Assembly: GCA_030054145.1 (NCBI GenBank)
Contig: JASGCK010000001.1
Coordinates: 280,908 to 344,907, forward strand
Source: Cytophagales bacterium
Lineage (GTDB): Bacteria > Pseudomonadota > Gammaproteobacteria > Burkholderiales > Burkholderiaceae_C
Length of the DNA stretch: 64,000 nucleotides
Reading direction: 5' to 3'
Part shown: piece after piece, positions 11,605 through 20,193 of the stretch
Layout of the letters: every line of letters begins with the position of its first letter
Numbering within the stretch: position 1 is the first letter of the stretch
Position numbers and translations under genes: made by a program
Notes under the pieces: generated by a model
Told to the model about the DNA's origin: nothing
The model's input: the letters and a program-made list of their open reading frames with translations, nothing else
Databases searched by the model: none

Positions 11605-12393
11605 ATGAGTGACGTGTTATTTGAAGTTAAAGATGCGGTGGCGTTGGTCACGCTGAATCGCCCCGCAGCGCTGAATAGTTTTACCAAACAAATGCACCTT
11701 GATTTGTGGGCGGCATTCGATCAAATTGAAGCCAATCAAAACATCCGCGCGATGGTGCTCACGGGCGCGGGGCGTGGCTTTTGCGCAGGTGCGGATTTAT
11801 CGGAATTCGATTTTGCGGCAGGCGCTGATTTGGTGGAGCGTGCCAATCCGCGCGCTGTGATTCACGATTATTTCAACCCCACGGCGCAGCGCCTGCAATT
11901 GCTGCGCGTGCCCACTATCGCTGCCGTTAATGGCGTGGCGGCGGGCGCGGGTGCGTCGTATGCGCTTGGCTGCGACATCACGCTTGCTGCGCCAAGCGCC
12001 AGCTTCATCCAAGCGTTTAGCAAGATTGGGTTGATTCCCGATTCGGGCGGCTCGTGGCTCTTGCCGCAGCGCCTTGGTATTGCACGCGCGATGGCGCTGT
12101 GCATGACGGGCGATAAGCTCACGGCCGCGCAAGCCAAGGAGTGGGGACTCATCTGGGATGTGGCTGACGATGCCCTGCAAGCCGCACTGGCTATGGCTTC
12201 CCGTATGGCAGCTATGCCCACGAAAGCATTGGTGGAGACCCGTCACTTGCTGCGTAGCGCGGTGACCAATACCTATAAAGAGCAACTCGATTTAGAGCGC
12301 GATGTGCAATCCAAGTTGGGCTACACGCATGATTACATTGAAGGCGTGAGTGCGTTTTTGCAAAAACGTCCCGCGCAGTTTAAGGGTGAATAA
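11605..12393 (+). CDS. paaG: crotonase, probable PaaG 1,2-epoxyphenylacetyl-CoA isomerase
   Basis: In the phenylacetate pathway PaaG turns ring-1,2-epoxyphenylacetyl-CoA into oxepin-CoA. The 262 aa protein has Asp146 in IGLIPDSGGSWLLP, where hydratases carry PGAGGTQ. This Asp-bearing motif is the PaaG pattern and argues against a plain hydratase. It is followed 2 bases later by a PaaI-type thioesterase. The rest of a paa cluster is not in the window, so a different delta-isomerase role remains possible. Confidence 0.78.
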   Translation: MSDVLFEVKDAVALVTLNRPAALNSFTKQMHLDLWAAFDQIEANQNIRAMVLTGAGRGFCAGADLSEFDFAAGADLVERANPRAVIHDYFNPTAQRLQLLRVPTIAAVNGVAAGAGASYALGCDITLAAPSASFIQAFSKIGLIPDSGGSWLLPQRLGIARAMALCMTGDKLTAAQAKEWGLIWDVADDALQAALAMASRMAAMPTKALVETRHLLRSAVTNTYKEQLDLERDVQSKLGYTHDYIEGVSAFLQKRPAQFKGE

Positions 12394-12394
12394 G

Positions 12395-12826
12395 ATGAAT
12401 CCCAAAGAGTTAGCCACTGCCGTCGCCGCATCCATGTGGAGCGTGGACGTCGCAACTAAAGACACGATGCAAATGAAGCTCATCACCGCCGAGCCAGGCC
12501 GTGCGGTGCTGGAGATGCAAGTGCGCGAATTGCATTTGAATGGGCATCAAATTTGCCACGGCGGATTTATCTTCACGCTGGCTGATTCCACATTTGCTTT
12601 CGCTTGCAATAGCTACAACAAAGTGGCGGTGGCAGCAGGATGCAGCATTGAGTTTTTAAAGCCCGCGCATCTTGGCGATGTGCTGACCTGTGAAGGGCAA
12701 GAGCAAACGCTGTCGGGGCGGCACGGCATCTACGATATGCGCGTGACCAATCAAAAGGGCGAAACGATTGCGATGTTTAGAGGCAAGAGTGCGCAGATTG
12801 CGGGAGTGGTTATTCCAGAAGTTTGA
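12395..12826 (+). CDS. paaI: hydroxyphenylacetyl-CoA thioesterase, PaaI type
   Basis: It is a 143 aa hotdog-fold thioesterase, which in phenylacetate degradation rescues CoA from dead-end thioesters. The hotdog signature HGGFIFTLADSTFAFACNS with Asp64 is clear. The ATG at 12395 gives the conserved MNPKELA start, 1 base after the paaG stop. It is convergent with the M61 peptidase gene, 4 bases away. Confidence 0.9.
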   Translation: MNPKELATAVAASMWSVDVATKDTMQMKLITAEPGRAVLEMQVRELHLNGHQICHGGFIFTLADSTFAFACNSYNKVAVAAGCSIEFLKPAHLGDVLTCEGQEQTLSGRHGIYDMRVTNQKGETIAMFRGKSAQIAGVVIPEV

Positions 12827-12830
12827 CTGA

Positions 12831-14633
12831 CTAACCCAGCCAATTAGCGAGTTTTTTCGCGTCCGCAATTTTTAATTTCACATCCGCATGAAGCAGCTGG
12901 TTTTTTGGCAGCGTTAAAGTCAATGTCAACATCTGCTTATCTCTGGCAACCCATGCGGTGATTGGCTTGCCAGCGGGTGCGTAAAGTGCCACGTCGTCCA
13001 TGCTGCTGATGCGCCACGTTTGATGACCTGTTTTTGACTCCACCTCAAGCGCCAGCCATTCATCGCCTGCGGCAAAGCCTGCCGTGTGTGCAGGCGTGCC
13101 TGACAGCACTTGCTTGATTGTGATACTGCCACCCTCAAAGCCCACGCGCAGTCCAAGTTGTTGGGCAAGGTTTGCTTTGACGGCGACGGTGTCTACGCCA
13201 GCGGTTGCTAGAAGTTTGGTCAGTGGCAGGTCTTTCGTTGTGTGTACCCAGCGCAGCAGCGCTTGCCCGCAAGCCTTATCGGGTATGGCCTCTAGGATCG
13301 ATGCCTCTGTAATGCCCGCAGTATTTGACTTAGCGGGCAGTGCATATTTTTGCCAAAGCGCTTGCATCACGGCATCAAGATTGGAGCCGCGTTCGCGCAA
13401 GCTTAAATCGAGGCACAGCGCAACGAGTGCGCCTCGGGTGTAGTAACTCACCGTGCTGTTGACGCTGTTCTCGTCCATGCGGTAATACTTTGTCCACGCT
13501 TCAAAACTGCTGCTTGCCAGCGGGTGAACCAGTCGTCCAGGTGTTTGCATGACTCGGTTGATCGTCTTGGCGAGCAAGTTCAAATATTGCGCGTCGCTCA
13601 TCAGCCCTGCACGGCGCAAGATGAGGTCGTCGTAGTAGCTGGTGAAGCCTTCAAAAAACCACAAAAGCTCGGTGTAGTTTTCACGGTCGTAGTCATAGGG
13701 CACAAGGTTTGCGGGGCGCAAGCGCTTGACGTTCCAGGTGTGGAAATACTCGTGGCTAATGAGCCCAAGCAGCGTGATGTAACCCTCGGGCGTTGACGAG
13801 TCGTTGATGCGCGGCAAGTCGCTGCGCTTGGCAATGAGCGCGGTGCTGTTCATGTGCTCCAGCCCGCCGTAACCGTCGTGCGTGGCGCGGAGCATGAAGA
13901 CGTAGCCTTTATCCAGCAAGGCTTGCGGCGGCTTGCCGTTTTTTCCATGCCAAAACGCAAGTTCGCGCTCAACGATTTTTTGCGTATCCGCCAAAAGCCG
14001 TTTACCGTCAAACGTAGCGGTTGCGCCGCTCACCACAAAGTGATGTTTGACTCCACGTGCTGTGAACTTACCCTGCCAAAAATCACCCAGTTCAAACGGG
14101 CTATCGGCTAGCTCGTCGTAGTGGCTGGCTTGGTAAGTTCCAAAGCCTGCCGTGTTGATTTGGAGTGCGGGTAGGGCGGTGGCGACGCGCCATGTGGAGA
14201 GCACTTCGACAGGCTCAGTGCGAGCGGACGAAATAGCGCGAGCGGGCTCGATGAGCACTTGCTGCGGTGCATGCTCTTGCCCTGCAACCCGCATAAATAG
14301 GGACGTGCCGTTGAAGAACCCGCGTGTGCTATCTAAAAATGCGGTGCGTACCGAAGCATCGAAAGCGTAGACCTGATACGTAACGGTTACGGGTTTGGCG
14401 CTAGTGTTGGCCAGTCGCCACGTGTTTTTATCAAGCTGCGCAATGGCTAATTTTTTGCCGTCTTGCTTGGCACTCAAAGCTTGCACGTGCTTAGAGAACT
14501 CGCGCACCAAATAGCTGCCAGGAATCCACACCGCCATCGCCAAAGCTTGATGGGGCGCTGGCTTGGGGATCGTTAGCGTAACTTGATACAGATGCGCATG
14601 CAGATCATGCAATTGGACTTTGTGCTGAATCAT
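12831..14633 (-). CDS. M61 family metallopeptidase (glycyl aminopeptidase type)
   Basis: It is a 600 aa zinc peptidase with no signal peptide. The N-terminal beta domain (to about 190) is followed by the catalytic domain with HEYFH at residues 294-298 and the third-ligand glutamate in WFFEGFTSYY. A PDZ domain lies at about 480-560. Residues 134-146 (ISSARTEPVEVLS) come from a short interspersed repeat in the gene at 14202-14230 and look like an insertion tolerated in a loop. A 77-bp stretch encoding residues around 53-78 is duplicated at 19376-19452. The dsbC gene lies 6 bases upstream on the same strand. Confidence 0.93.
   Translation of the reverse strand: MIQHKVQLHDLHAHLYQVTLTIPKPAPHQALAMAVWIPGSYLVREFSKHVQALSAKQDGKKLAIAQLDKNTWRLANTSAKPVTVTYQVYAFDASVRTAFLDSTRGFFNGTSLFMRVAGQEHAPQQVLIEPARAISSARTEPVEVLSTWRVATALPALQINTAGFGTYQASHYDELADSPFELGDFWQGKFTARGVKHHFVVSGATATFDGKRLLADTQKIVERELAFWHGKNGKPPQALLDKGYVFMLRATHDGYGGLEHMNSTALIAKRSDLPRINDSSTPEGYITLLGLISHEYFHTWNVKRLRPANLVPYDYDRENYTELLWFFEGFTSYYDDLILRRAGLMSDAQYLNLLAKTINRVMQTPGRLVHPLASSSFEAWTKYYRMDENSVNSTVSYYTRGALVALCLDLSLRERGSNLDAVMQALWQKYALPAKSNTAGITEASILEAIPDKACGQALLRWVHTTKDLPLTKLLATAGVDTVAVKANLAQQLGLRVGFEGGSITIKQVLSGTPAHTAGFAAGDEWLALEVESKTGHQTWRISSMDDVALYAPAGKPITAWVARDKQMLTLTLTLPKNQLLHADVKLKIADAKKLANWLG
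14202..14230. repeat. interspersed repeat inside the M61 peptidase gene
   Basis: CACTTCGACAGGCTCAGTGC continues into GAGCGGACG. It is the CTTCGACAGGCTCAG repeat widespread in proteobacterial genomes, read in the gene as ARTEPVEV. It is the sister of the repeat at 1826-1846. Confidence 0.75.
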
Positions 14634-14639
14634 TGCGAG

Positions 14640-15371
14640 TTAATTAGTCTTTACATCCAGCAGCATTTTTTCTAGTTGGCTGCTGGATATCGCGCCAGGA
14701 ATGCGCGTGCCGTCTGCCAGCAAAATGGTGGGCGTTCCTGTGATGCGATGCTTTTTGCCAAGCTCAATATTGCGTGTCAGCGCATCCGTGTTGCATTTGT
14801 TGTTAGTCCGCAGCGGTACTTCGTTCAGCATCCAGTCTTGCCATGCCTTGCCTTTGTCGGCAGAGCACCAAATGGCTTTTGATTTTTCCGTAGAGTCCGC
14901 GCCCAAAATGGGATACAAAAACAAGTAAACCGTGACGTGATTCACCTTTTGCATATCCGCTTCAAAGCGTTTGCAGTAGCCGCAGTTGGGGTCTTCAAAA
15001 ATCGCGATTTTGCGTGCGCCCGTGCCGCGCTTGATGACGATGGCATCCTTGAGCGGCAAATCTTTGAAGTCAATCGCCGTTAGTTTATTGATGCGTTCTT
15101 CGGTCAGATTTTTTCCAGTTTTGACATCAATCAGTTGTCCATCAATTAAATAGTTGCCACCCGCATCGGTGTAATAAATATCCGCGCCGCCCACGCGAAC
15201 CTCATATAAGCCTGCGATGGGGGATTTCAGCACCTCATCAATTTTGGGTAGTTTGGGAATGCGTTCGGTTAGATTTTTGCGGATTACATCTTCTTGCGCT
15301 TGGACGTTGAGCGCCGTCAAAGCGATCAAAGCAATGAGGAGTGTGGCGGTGATTTTGAGAATAATTTTCAT
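14640..15371 (-). CDS. dsbC: DsbC family disulfide isomerase
   Basis: It is a 243 aa periplasmic thiol:disulfide interchange protein that reshuffles wrong disulfides. The signal peptide spans about residues 1-25 (cleavage near VQAQ). The N-terminal dimerisation domain (about 30-85) precedes a thioredoxin fold with the active site Cys130-Gly-Tyr-Cys133 (NCGYC) and cis-Pro in ITGTPTI. The CGYC dipeptide is the DsbC type. It sits between the M61 peptidase and the FAD monooxygenase on one strand, with 5-6 base gaps, so it is likely in an operon. Confidence 0.95.
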   Translation of the reverse strand: MKIILKITATLLIALIALTALNVQAQEDVIRKNLTERIPKLPKIDEVLKSPIAGLYEVRVGGADIYYTDAGGNYLIDGQLIDVKTGKNLTEERINKLTAIDFKDLPLKDAIVIKRGTGARKIAIFEDPNCGYCKRFEADMQKVNHVTVYLFLYPILGADSTEKSKAIWCSADKGKAWQDWMLNEVPLRTNNKCNTDALTRNIELGKKHRITGTPTILLADGTRIPGAISSSQLEKMLLDVKTN

Positions 15372-15376
15372 GATGC

Positions 15377-16498
15377 TTATTGTGCCTGTCTGATGAACAG
15401 TTTTTTAACAACCGTGGCGCGATCTAACAGCTTCATGCCCCAGTTGCGCCCTTGTTGAATCAGCGGGTTGCCATGCGCAAAGAGCAGATGCAAACCATCT
15501 GTGGCGTACGACATCGATGCTGCCGCTGCTTGCCTTTCGCGCACGTAACCGCCCAGCGCGCGCATGAGTGCGCTGGGGCTGGGTTTAAAAATCGGCGAGA
15601 GGTCTAAAAATTTTTGTAGCGTTTCAGCTAAAAGCGCCGCGTCGCCCAGACCCACATTCAAGCCTTGCCCCGCCAGCGGATGCATGGCGTGCGCGGCATC
15701 GCCTGCTAAAACCCAAGTGCCCAGCGTAGGGGATTGCCCGGCCCATGTATCCATCCGCGTCAACTGCAAAGGCCATAACGCACGAGGGCCAAAGAGCGTC
15801 ATCGCCCCCAAAGCCTTGCTGCATGAGGCTTCTAGCGCAGTAGTGAAATCTGTTTCGCTTGCGGCTTGCATTTTTTTAGCGCGTTCAGATTTGAGCGACC
15901 ACACCAAGGCCACTGCGTTGCCCTGCATGGGCAGCAACGCCAGCACTTCGCCGCGTTCGTTAAACCACTGGTAGGCGGTGTTGTGATGCGCGTGCTCGCA
16001 AACAAGGCGCGCGGCAATGGCGTGTTGTTCATAGTGAATGGTGTGAGCCCCCGCGTCAAGCTGCGCCAGCAGCTGCGAGTGCTTGCCTTCGCAGACCACG
16101 TGCAGCGTGGCTTTTAAGGCATCATCGCTGGCAAGGCAGGTGATACGTGGCTCGGCAGAGGTTCGCTCTTTTAGCAAAGCGGCCAGTGCGGGCACATCCA
16201 CAATCCAATTGAGCGGATTGTTGTCGTCGAAGCTGGCCTTGCCGCCCGCATCGCCAAACACGCGCATCGCTACAACGGGAGTGGCATCACTATCCGCAGG
16301 CCACGCATTGACACGCGCCAGCAAAGCTTTGGCAGTGGGATTAAGCGAAAACGCACGGATGTCGGTTGCGGGATGGGGGGCGCTTGTATCCACCAGCGCA
16401 ACCGCAAAGTCTGACTGCGCAAGGCGTAGCGCCAACGTGCGCCCCACAAAGCCCGCGCCGTGAATACAGATGTCGAAGGAGGTGGCGGGGTTTGTCAT
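15377..16498 (-). CDS. UbiH/UbiF family FAD-dependent monooxygenase
   Basis: It is a 373 aa flavoprotein hydroxylase, probably of the ubiquinone pathway. FAD-binding motifs are IHGAGFVGRTLA at the N-terminus and GDAAHAMHPLAGQGLNVG around residue 285, the latter characteristic of the UbiH/UbiI/UbiM group. Which ring carbon it hydroxylates cannot be decided here. The start at 16498 gives the conserved MTNPATSFDICIHG; the open frame upstream has no homology-like content. The 200 bases between it and the next gene (16499-16699) hold nothing I can identify. Confidence 0.88.
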   Translation of the reverse strand: MTNPATSFDICIHGAGFVGRTLALRLAQSDFAVALVDTSAPHPATDIRAFSLNPTAKALLARVNAWPADSDATPVVAMRVFGDAGGKASFDDNNPLNWIVDVPALAALLKERTSAEPRITCLASDDALKATLHVVCEGKHSQLLAQLDAGAHTIHYEQHAIAARLVCEHAHHNTAYQWFNERGEVLALLPMQGNAVALVWSLKSERAKKMQAASETDFTTALEASCSKALGAMTLFGPRALWPLQLTRMDTWAGQSPTLGTWVLAGDAAHAMHPLAGQGLNVGLGDAALLAETLQKFLDLSPIFKPSPSALMRALGGYVRERQAAAASMSYATDGLHLLFAHGNPLIQQGRNWGMKLLDRATVVKKLFIRQAQ

Positions 16499-16699
16499 GG
16501 GGCGATTGTAGAAAGTAATCCCAAATTTCCCATTAGAAGCCCGAAGGCGGACGATAGGGCGTAAAAATTGCAGGCAACTCAAACGAGGCAGCCTCGTCCC
16601 ACAAGCCCTGCATCCAAGCTCGTTTTTGCATCGCAAGCGCTAAATGAAGGATGGGGCGTCGGCTTTGCGTTGTCGTGTACGCAGACCTAGCAAACGCGC

Positions 16700-17500
16700 C
16701 TATTGCCGCCCCAATTTCGACAGACTTTTAGGTAGATTGTTCCAAGTGGCATAAAAGCCATCTTCCTGTCGCACGGGAGGGGGTGCCATGCCGCTGAGCA
16801 TTATCTTGAGCCCCGCCAGTGCACTGTCGATCAAGGGTAGCTCAACCCGCGCTTGCAGCGTTTGTGCATAGCCCGCAAGTCCTGCGCCGCCAAGAATGAT
16901 GCTGCGCACATCGCCCCTTGCGGCTTGCAAGCAAGCATCGGTGAGACATTGGATGGCCATTTCAGGATTGGCTTGCAACTCTGCGCCACTTGGGATCACA
17001 GTCTCAATATGCCTTAGCTGCTCGCCAAAACCCAAGCTGTTGGCTAAGCGCTCAAGCATGGGTTTCCAGCGCTCGCCGCCCGTCACGATGGCGAATGGCC
17101 CGTGCTGCGCTGCCAGTAGGAACGACGCTTCGGCAAGACCTGTGACTTTGCAGCTACTTGCTTCACGCAAGGCGAATAGGCCTGGATCGCCAAAACAGCC
17201 GATTAAAACCCCATCGAGTGATCCTGTATTTTGTGAGCGCCAATCGGCCCAAGCGTCTAAGCAGGCGTGGGCGGCGATGGCGTGGCTAGCCTCGCAGGCG
17301 ATGTAGGTTGCACCAAAGCGAGCGGTTTTGATGATGAACTCGCAATCGGTGGGCAAATGCGGGGTGAGGACATTGCTTAGCCGCGCAGTCGTGGCTGCAT
17401 TGGTGTTTGGGTTGATGAGCAAAACTCGGCGCACAGCAGAGGTGACGGTCGCAGTGGCGGCGGTAGAAATAGGCGCTGAAGTTGTGGGCGTTGGCAGCAT
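16700..17500 (-). CDS. Asp/Glu/hydantoin racemase family protein lacking the second cysteine
   Basis: It is a 266 aa member of the aspartate/glutamate/hydantoin racemase family. The first catalytic-type cysteine is Cys102 in GCFGDPG. The second, normally in LGCAG, is glycine here (Gly205 in ILGGAGLAG). A two-base racemisation mechanism is therefore unlikely; decarboxylase- or isomerase-like relatives that use one cysteine are a possibility. Residues 1-22 are rich in Thr, Ala and Ser and are probably disordered. It is divergent from the Bug receptor gene. Confidence 0.85.
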   Translation of the reverse strand: MLPTPTTSAPISTAATATVTSAVRRVLLINPNTNAATTARLSNVLTPHLPTDCEFIIKTARFGATYIACEASHAIAAHACLDAWADWRSQNTGSLDGVLIGCFGDPGLFALREASSCKVTGLAEASFLLAAQHGPFAIVTGGERWKPMLERLANSLGFGEQLRHIETVIPSGAELQANPEMAIQCLTDACLQAARGDVRSIILGGAGLAGYAQTLQARVELPLIDSALAGLKIMLSGMAPPPVRQEDGFYATWNNLPKSLSKLGRQ

Positions 17501-17531
17501 GGCGTTGGTCTTTGATTAGGGTTTACGAAGG

Positions 17532-17561
17532 TTCACATATTGATGGCTGCAATGTTATATT
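17532..17561 (+). promoter_or_regulatory. candidate sigma-70 promoter for the Bug receptor gene
   Basis: TTCACA (17532-17537) and TATATT (17556-17561) are separated by 18 bases; each differs from consensus at one position. The start codon is 68 bases downstream, after AAGGAG. Confidence 0.4.
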
Positions 17562-17628
17562 GCTGTCAGTTGCATTTTCGGCAGCTATTTTTTATTTCAT
17601 CATTTATTCTAATCCTCAAGGAGTCTTT

Positions 17629-18606
17629 ATGAAACGTCGTGACATACTAGCTGCTGGAACCGCAGCATTGGCAACCCCGTGGGTTCATGCCCAATCAGCA
17701 TGGCCCACCCGTGGTCCCATTCGTTTGCTTTGTCAATATCCACCTGGCGGTTTGGTTGACACCGTCGCCAGACTGATGGCCCCGCACCTCTCAGCCGCAC
17801 TCTCACAATCTGTGGTTGTTGAAAACCGCGCTGGCGCAGGTGGTTTGATTGGTACGGAATATCTCAGCCGCCAACCTGCGGACGGTTATAGCCTTTTGGT
17901 GAGCCACGCATCGGTGCATATTTACGCGACGGCAACACGTAAAACCATGCCGTTTGATCCTGTTGCCGACTTTACCCACATGGGCATGTTGGTCGAGGCG
18001 CCCATGCTGCTTTTGGTTCGGGCACAGTCGCCCTACCAAAATTTGGCGCAGTACATCGAAGCCGCTAAAACCAAAGTGCTTCGCTACGGCTCTTCAGGCA
18101 TTGGCTCTGCCAATCATTTGTTTGGTGAGCTTTTAAAGATCGATGGACAGGCGACCAACCATGATCACGTACCGTATCAAGGCAGTGCGCCCGCCATGCA
18201 GGACTTGCTAGGCGGTCAAATTGATAGTGTTTTTGACCCCGTTACGACCAATGTAGCCCAGCTCAAAGCAGGCTCCTTGCGTGCTCTCGCAGTGTCGACG
18301 CCCACTAGGCTAACCGCTTTGCCAAACATACCAACATTTGCTGAGCAAGGCCTGCCTTCGCTGATAGGCTCGCAGTGGTTGGGATTGTCGGCTCCCAAAA
18401 ACTTGCCCGCACCTATCGCGCAGCGCCTGTCGGCACTTATTCCCGAAATTTTGGCCAAGCCCGATATTGCACAGCGTTTAGTGGATATTCAAACGCTACC
18501 GCGTAGAGTGCCAGTATTGGGTGACGACTTTACGAAACTGATTCGCGAACAAATCACAACTTGGACAGCAGTGGCTAAACGCGCAAAGGTGGAAGTGATC
18601 GTTTAA
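17629..18606 (+). CDS. Bug family substrate-binding protein (tripartite tricarboxylate transporter type)
   Basis: It is a 325 aa periplasmic binding protein of the Bug superfamily, abundant in Burkholderiales, which captures carboxylates or amides; the ligand is unknown. The leader MKRRDILAAGTAALATPWVHAQ carries a twin arginine and an AQ cleavage site, so Tat export is possible. Core Bug motifs (YPPGGLVDTVAR, VVENRAGAGG, YGSSGIGSANHL) are clear. No TctA/TctB membrane genes are adjacent, as is typical of orphan Bug genes. The start at 17629 has AAGGAG 6 bases upstream. Confidence 0.92.
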   Translation: MKRRDILAAGTAALATPWVHAQSAWPTRGPIRLLCQYPPGGLVDTVARLMAPHLSAALSQSVVVENRAGAGGLIGTEYLSRQPADGYSLLVSHASVHIYATATRKTMPFDPVADFTHMGMLVEAPMLLLVRAQSPYQNLAQYIEAAKTKVLRYGSSGIGSANHLFGELLKIDGQATNHDHVPYQGSAPAMQDLLGGQIDSVFDPVTTNVAQLKAGSLRALAVSTPTRLTALPNIPTFAEQGLPSLIGSQWLGLSAPKNLPAPIAQRLSALIPEILAKPDIAQRLVDIQTLPRRVPVLGDDFTKLIREQITTWTAVAKRAKVEVIV

Positions 18607-18634
18607 TCGCAGGATACAGCGAGGTCTCTACACT

Positions 18635-18667
18635 GGCACGCCCCATGAAGTAAAAATGGGGCGTGCC
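18635..18667. terminator. strong perfect hairpin after the Bug gene
   Basis: GGCACGCCCCAT (18635-18646) pairs perfectly with ATGGGGCGTGCC (18656-18667) around a 9-base loop. No T-run follows, so it is not a classical intrinsic terminator; it may still end the Bug transcript or protect its 3' end. Confidence 0.5.
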
Positions 18668-18704
18668 GTACTTCTGTCGTAACCCTACATATACTGTGAC
18701 AACT

Positions 18705-19346
18705 ATGACTGAAGTTAATTTTGACGAAATCACAAGCTATCAACGCTACAAGCTAATGGCCAGCTTGATCGTGCCGCGTCCGATTGCCCTAGTGACAACG
18801 ATCAGCGCTAGTGGGGTTGTGAATGCCGCCCCTTTTTCGATGTTCAACATGATTGGTGAAGATCCGCCTATTTTGATGATCAGCATCAATCGCGTTGCGG
18901 ATGGCAAGCTCAAGGATACCGCGGCCAATATTTTGGATAACGGCGAATTTGTCGTTCATATGTCGGATGAGCCTTTGGCGCAAAAAATGCACGCTTGCGG
19001 CGAAGCTTTTCCGTCTAATGTGAGCGAACTGGATGCAGTCGGCCTAACGCCAGTTGCTTCGCACACGGTGGCACCGCCCAGGATTAAAGAATCTCCGATT
19101 GCTTTTGAGTGTGTGCTGCATGAAAAGCTAGAGACCGCTAGCCGCTACGTGTTTATTGGCCGCATCAAATGGCTGGCTGCACGTGATGGCTTAATCGATA
19201 CCGAAGCGTGGCGAGTGAACTTGCGCGAGTATCGCCCGATTGCGCGGTTTGGTGCCAGTTTTTACACCCGAACCGAAGATCGGTTTGCCCTCGCGGATCG
19301 CGCGGGTACTGCCCCAGCGCAGCAAACAGCAATCGATCAAATTTGA
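18705..19346 (+). CDS. flavin reductase family (DIM6/NTAB) FMN-binding protein
   Basis: It is a 213 aa split-barrel flavoprotein. The N-terminal signature PRPIALVTTISASGVVNAAPFSMFN-like stretch (residues about 24-48) is the FMN-binding barrel of the flavin reductase-like domain; RYVFIGRI is also typical. Members reduce flavin for two-component monooxygenases or act on other small molecules; the partner is not evident here. The ATG at 18705 starts MTEVNFDEI. Confidence 0.87.
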   Translation: MTEVNFDEITSYQRYKLMASLIVPRPIALVTTISASGVVNAAPFSMFNMIGEDPPILMISINRVADGKLKDTAANILDNGEFVVHMSDEPLAQKMHACGEAFPSNVSELDAVGLTPVASHTVAPPRIKESPIAFECVLHEKLETASRYVFIGRIKWLAARDGLIDTEAWRVNLREYRPIARFGASFYTRTEDRFALADRAGTAPAQQTAIDQI

Positions 19347-19375
19347 CACATCTCCCTGAGAGACACCACCATCAA

Positions 19376-19452
19376 TAGTGTTCGCCAGTCGCCACGTGTT
19401 TTTATCAAGCTGCGCAATGGCTAATTTTTTGCCGTCTTGCTTAGCACTCAAA
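19376..19452. repeat. 77-bp partial copy of the M61 peptidase gene
   Basis: It is a direct repeat of 14402-14478 with two mismatches (offset 4974). It is non-coding here and ends 58 bases before the vapB start codon. Confidence 0.97.
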
Positions 19453-19467
19453 TTTTGGCAGGATGAA

Positions 19468-19492
19468 AGTATTACAATAATTTCAGTATTAC
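19468..19492 (+). promoter_or_regulatory. candidate operator of the vapBC pair
   Basis: AGTATTAC occurs at 19468-19475 and again at 19485-19492, 17 bases apart, just before the vapB ribosome binding site. TTGGCA at 19455-19460 could be the -35 box. Binding by the VapB/VapC complex is inferred. Confidence 0.35.
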
Positions 19493-19510
19493 TTATAGGG
19501 AGTATCTGTT

Positions 19511-19771
19511 ATGCAACCCGCGCTCACCGTTAAGAGTCAAGTCACGATTCCTAAAGCCATTCGGCAGTTTTTAGGTATTGGTCCTGGAGACCGCGTGTTG
19601 TTTGAGCCGCTGCCAAACAACCGCGTGGCACTTCGCGCCTACCACACGCCAACGAAAGCCCGGGCCAAACCCGTTGATCCCATTACAGCGATGATTGGCG
19701 CGGCAACGCGCAAAGTGCGCACCGAAGATGTGATGCGGATGACGCGCGGTGACGATTGGAATAAGGCCTGA
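19511..19771 (+). CDS. vapB: AbrB-type antitoxin (VapB)
   Basis: It is an 86 aa antitoxin. The N-terminus LTVKSQVTIPKAIRQFLGI followed by GDRVLFE is a textbook AbrB/SpoVT swapped-hairpin domain that binds DNA. The C-terminal part (about 50-86, ending MRMTRGDDWNKA) should wrap the toxin. The PIN-domain toxin gene follows after 10 bases. It lies between a 77-bp duplicated fragment and the toxin, directly upstream of the liu operon. Confidence 0.93.
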   Translation: MQPALTVKSQVTIPKAIRQFLGIGPGDRVLFEPLPNNRVALRAYHTPTKARAKPVDPITAMIGAATRKVRTEDVMRMTRGDDWNKA

Positions 19772-19781
19772 GTGCGCGACC

Positions 19782-20183
19782 ATGACTTTGGTTGATAGCA
19801 ACATTCTGATTGATTTGTTTGGCAAAAACGCTCAGTGGCTAGTCTGGTCTACGCAGCAACTGCGTATTGCCAAAGCACAAGATCAATTAGCGATCAATGC
19901 GGTGATCTATGCGGAGTTGTCTAGCGCGTTTAACAATGCATCTGAGCTGGATCGCTTTTTATTACCGGCTGGTATCAAAGTCATGCCGATCTCAAATAGC
20001 GCATCGTTTGCCGCAGGTCACGCATACGCGGCATACCGCAAGCGCAAGGGCGGGAAAACAGGCGTATTAGCAGACTTTTTTATTGGCGCACAAGCCCAAG
20101 CTGAGGGCTGGACGTTGCTGACCCGGGACGTCGCTCGCTATAAAACCTATTTTCCACATATCAAATTAATTCATCCTGAATGA
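19782..20183 (+). CDS. vapC: PIN-domain ribonuclease toxin (VapC)
   Basis: It is a 133 aa PIN-domain Mg-dependent RNase that in characterised systems cuts tRNA or rRNA. The acidic centre is visible: Asp5 (LVDSNILID), Glu in IYAELSS, Asp in LADFFIGAQ, and the terminal [12 protein letters not shown]. The ATG at 19782 gives the canonical MTLVDSN start. The toxin ends only 10 bases before liuB, so read-through into the liu operon is possible. Confidence 0.93.
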   Translation: MTLVDSNILIDLFGKNAQWLVWSTQQLRIAKAQDQLAINAVIYAELSSAFNNASELDRFLLPAGIKVMPISNSASFAAGHAYAAYRKRKGGKTGVLADFFIGAQAQAEGWTLLTRDVARYKTYFPHIKLIHPE

Positions 20184-20193
20184 GCGTATTGTT

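Noticed and set aside
11797..12285. 162-codon minus-strand frame opposite paaG
   Set aside because: Shadow frame with skewed His/Arg-rich composition and no domain.
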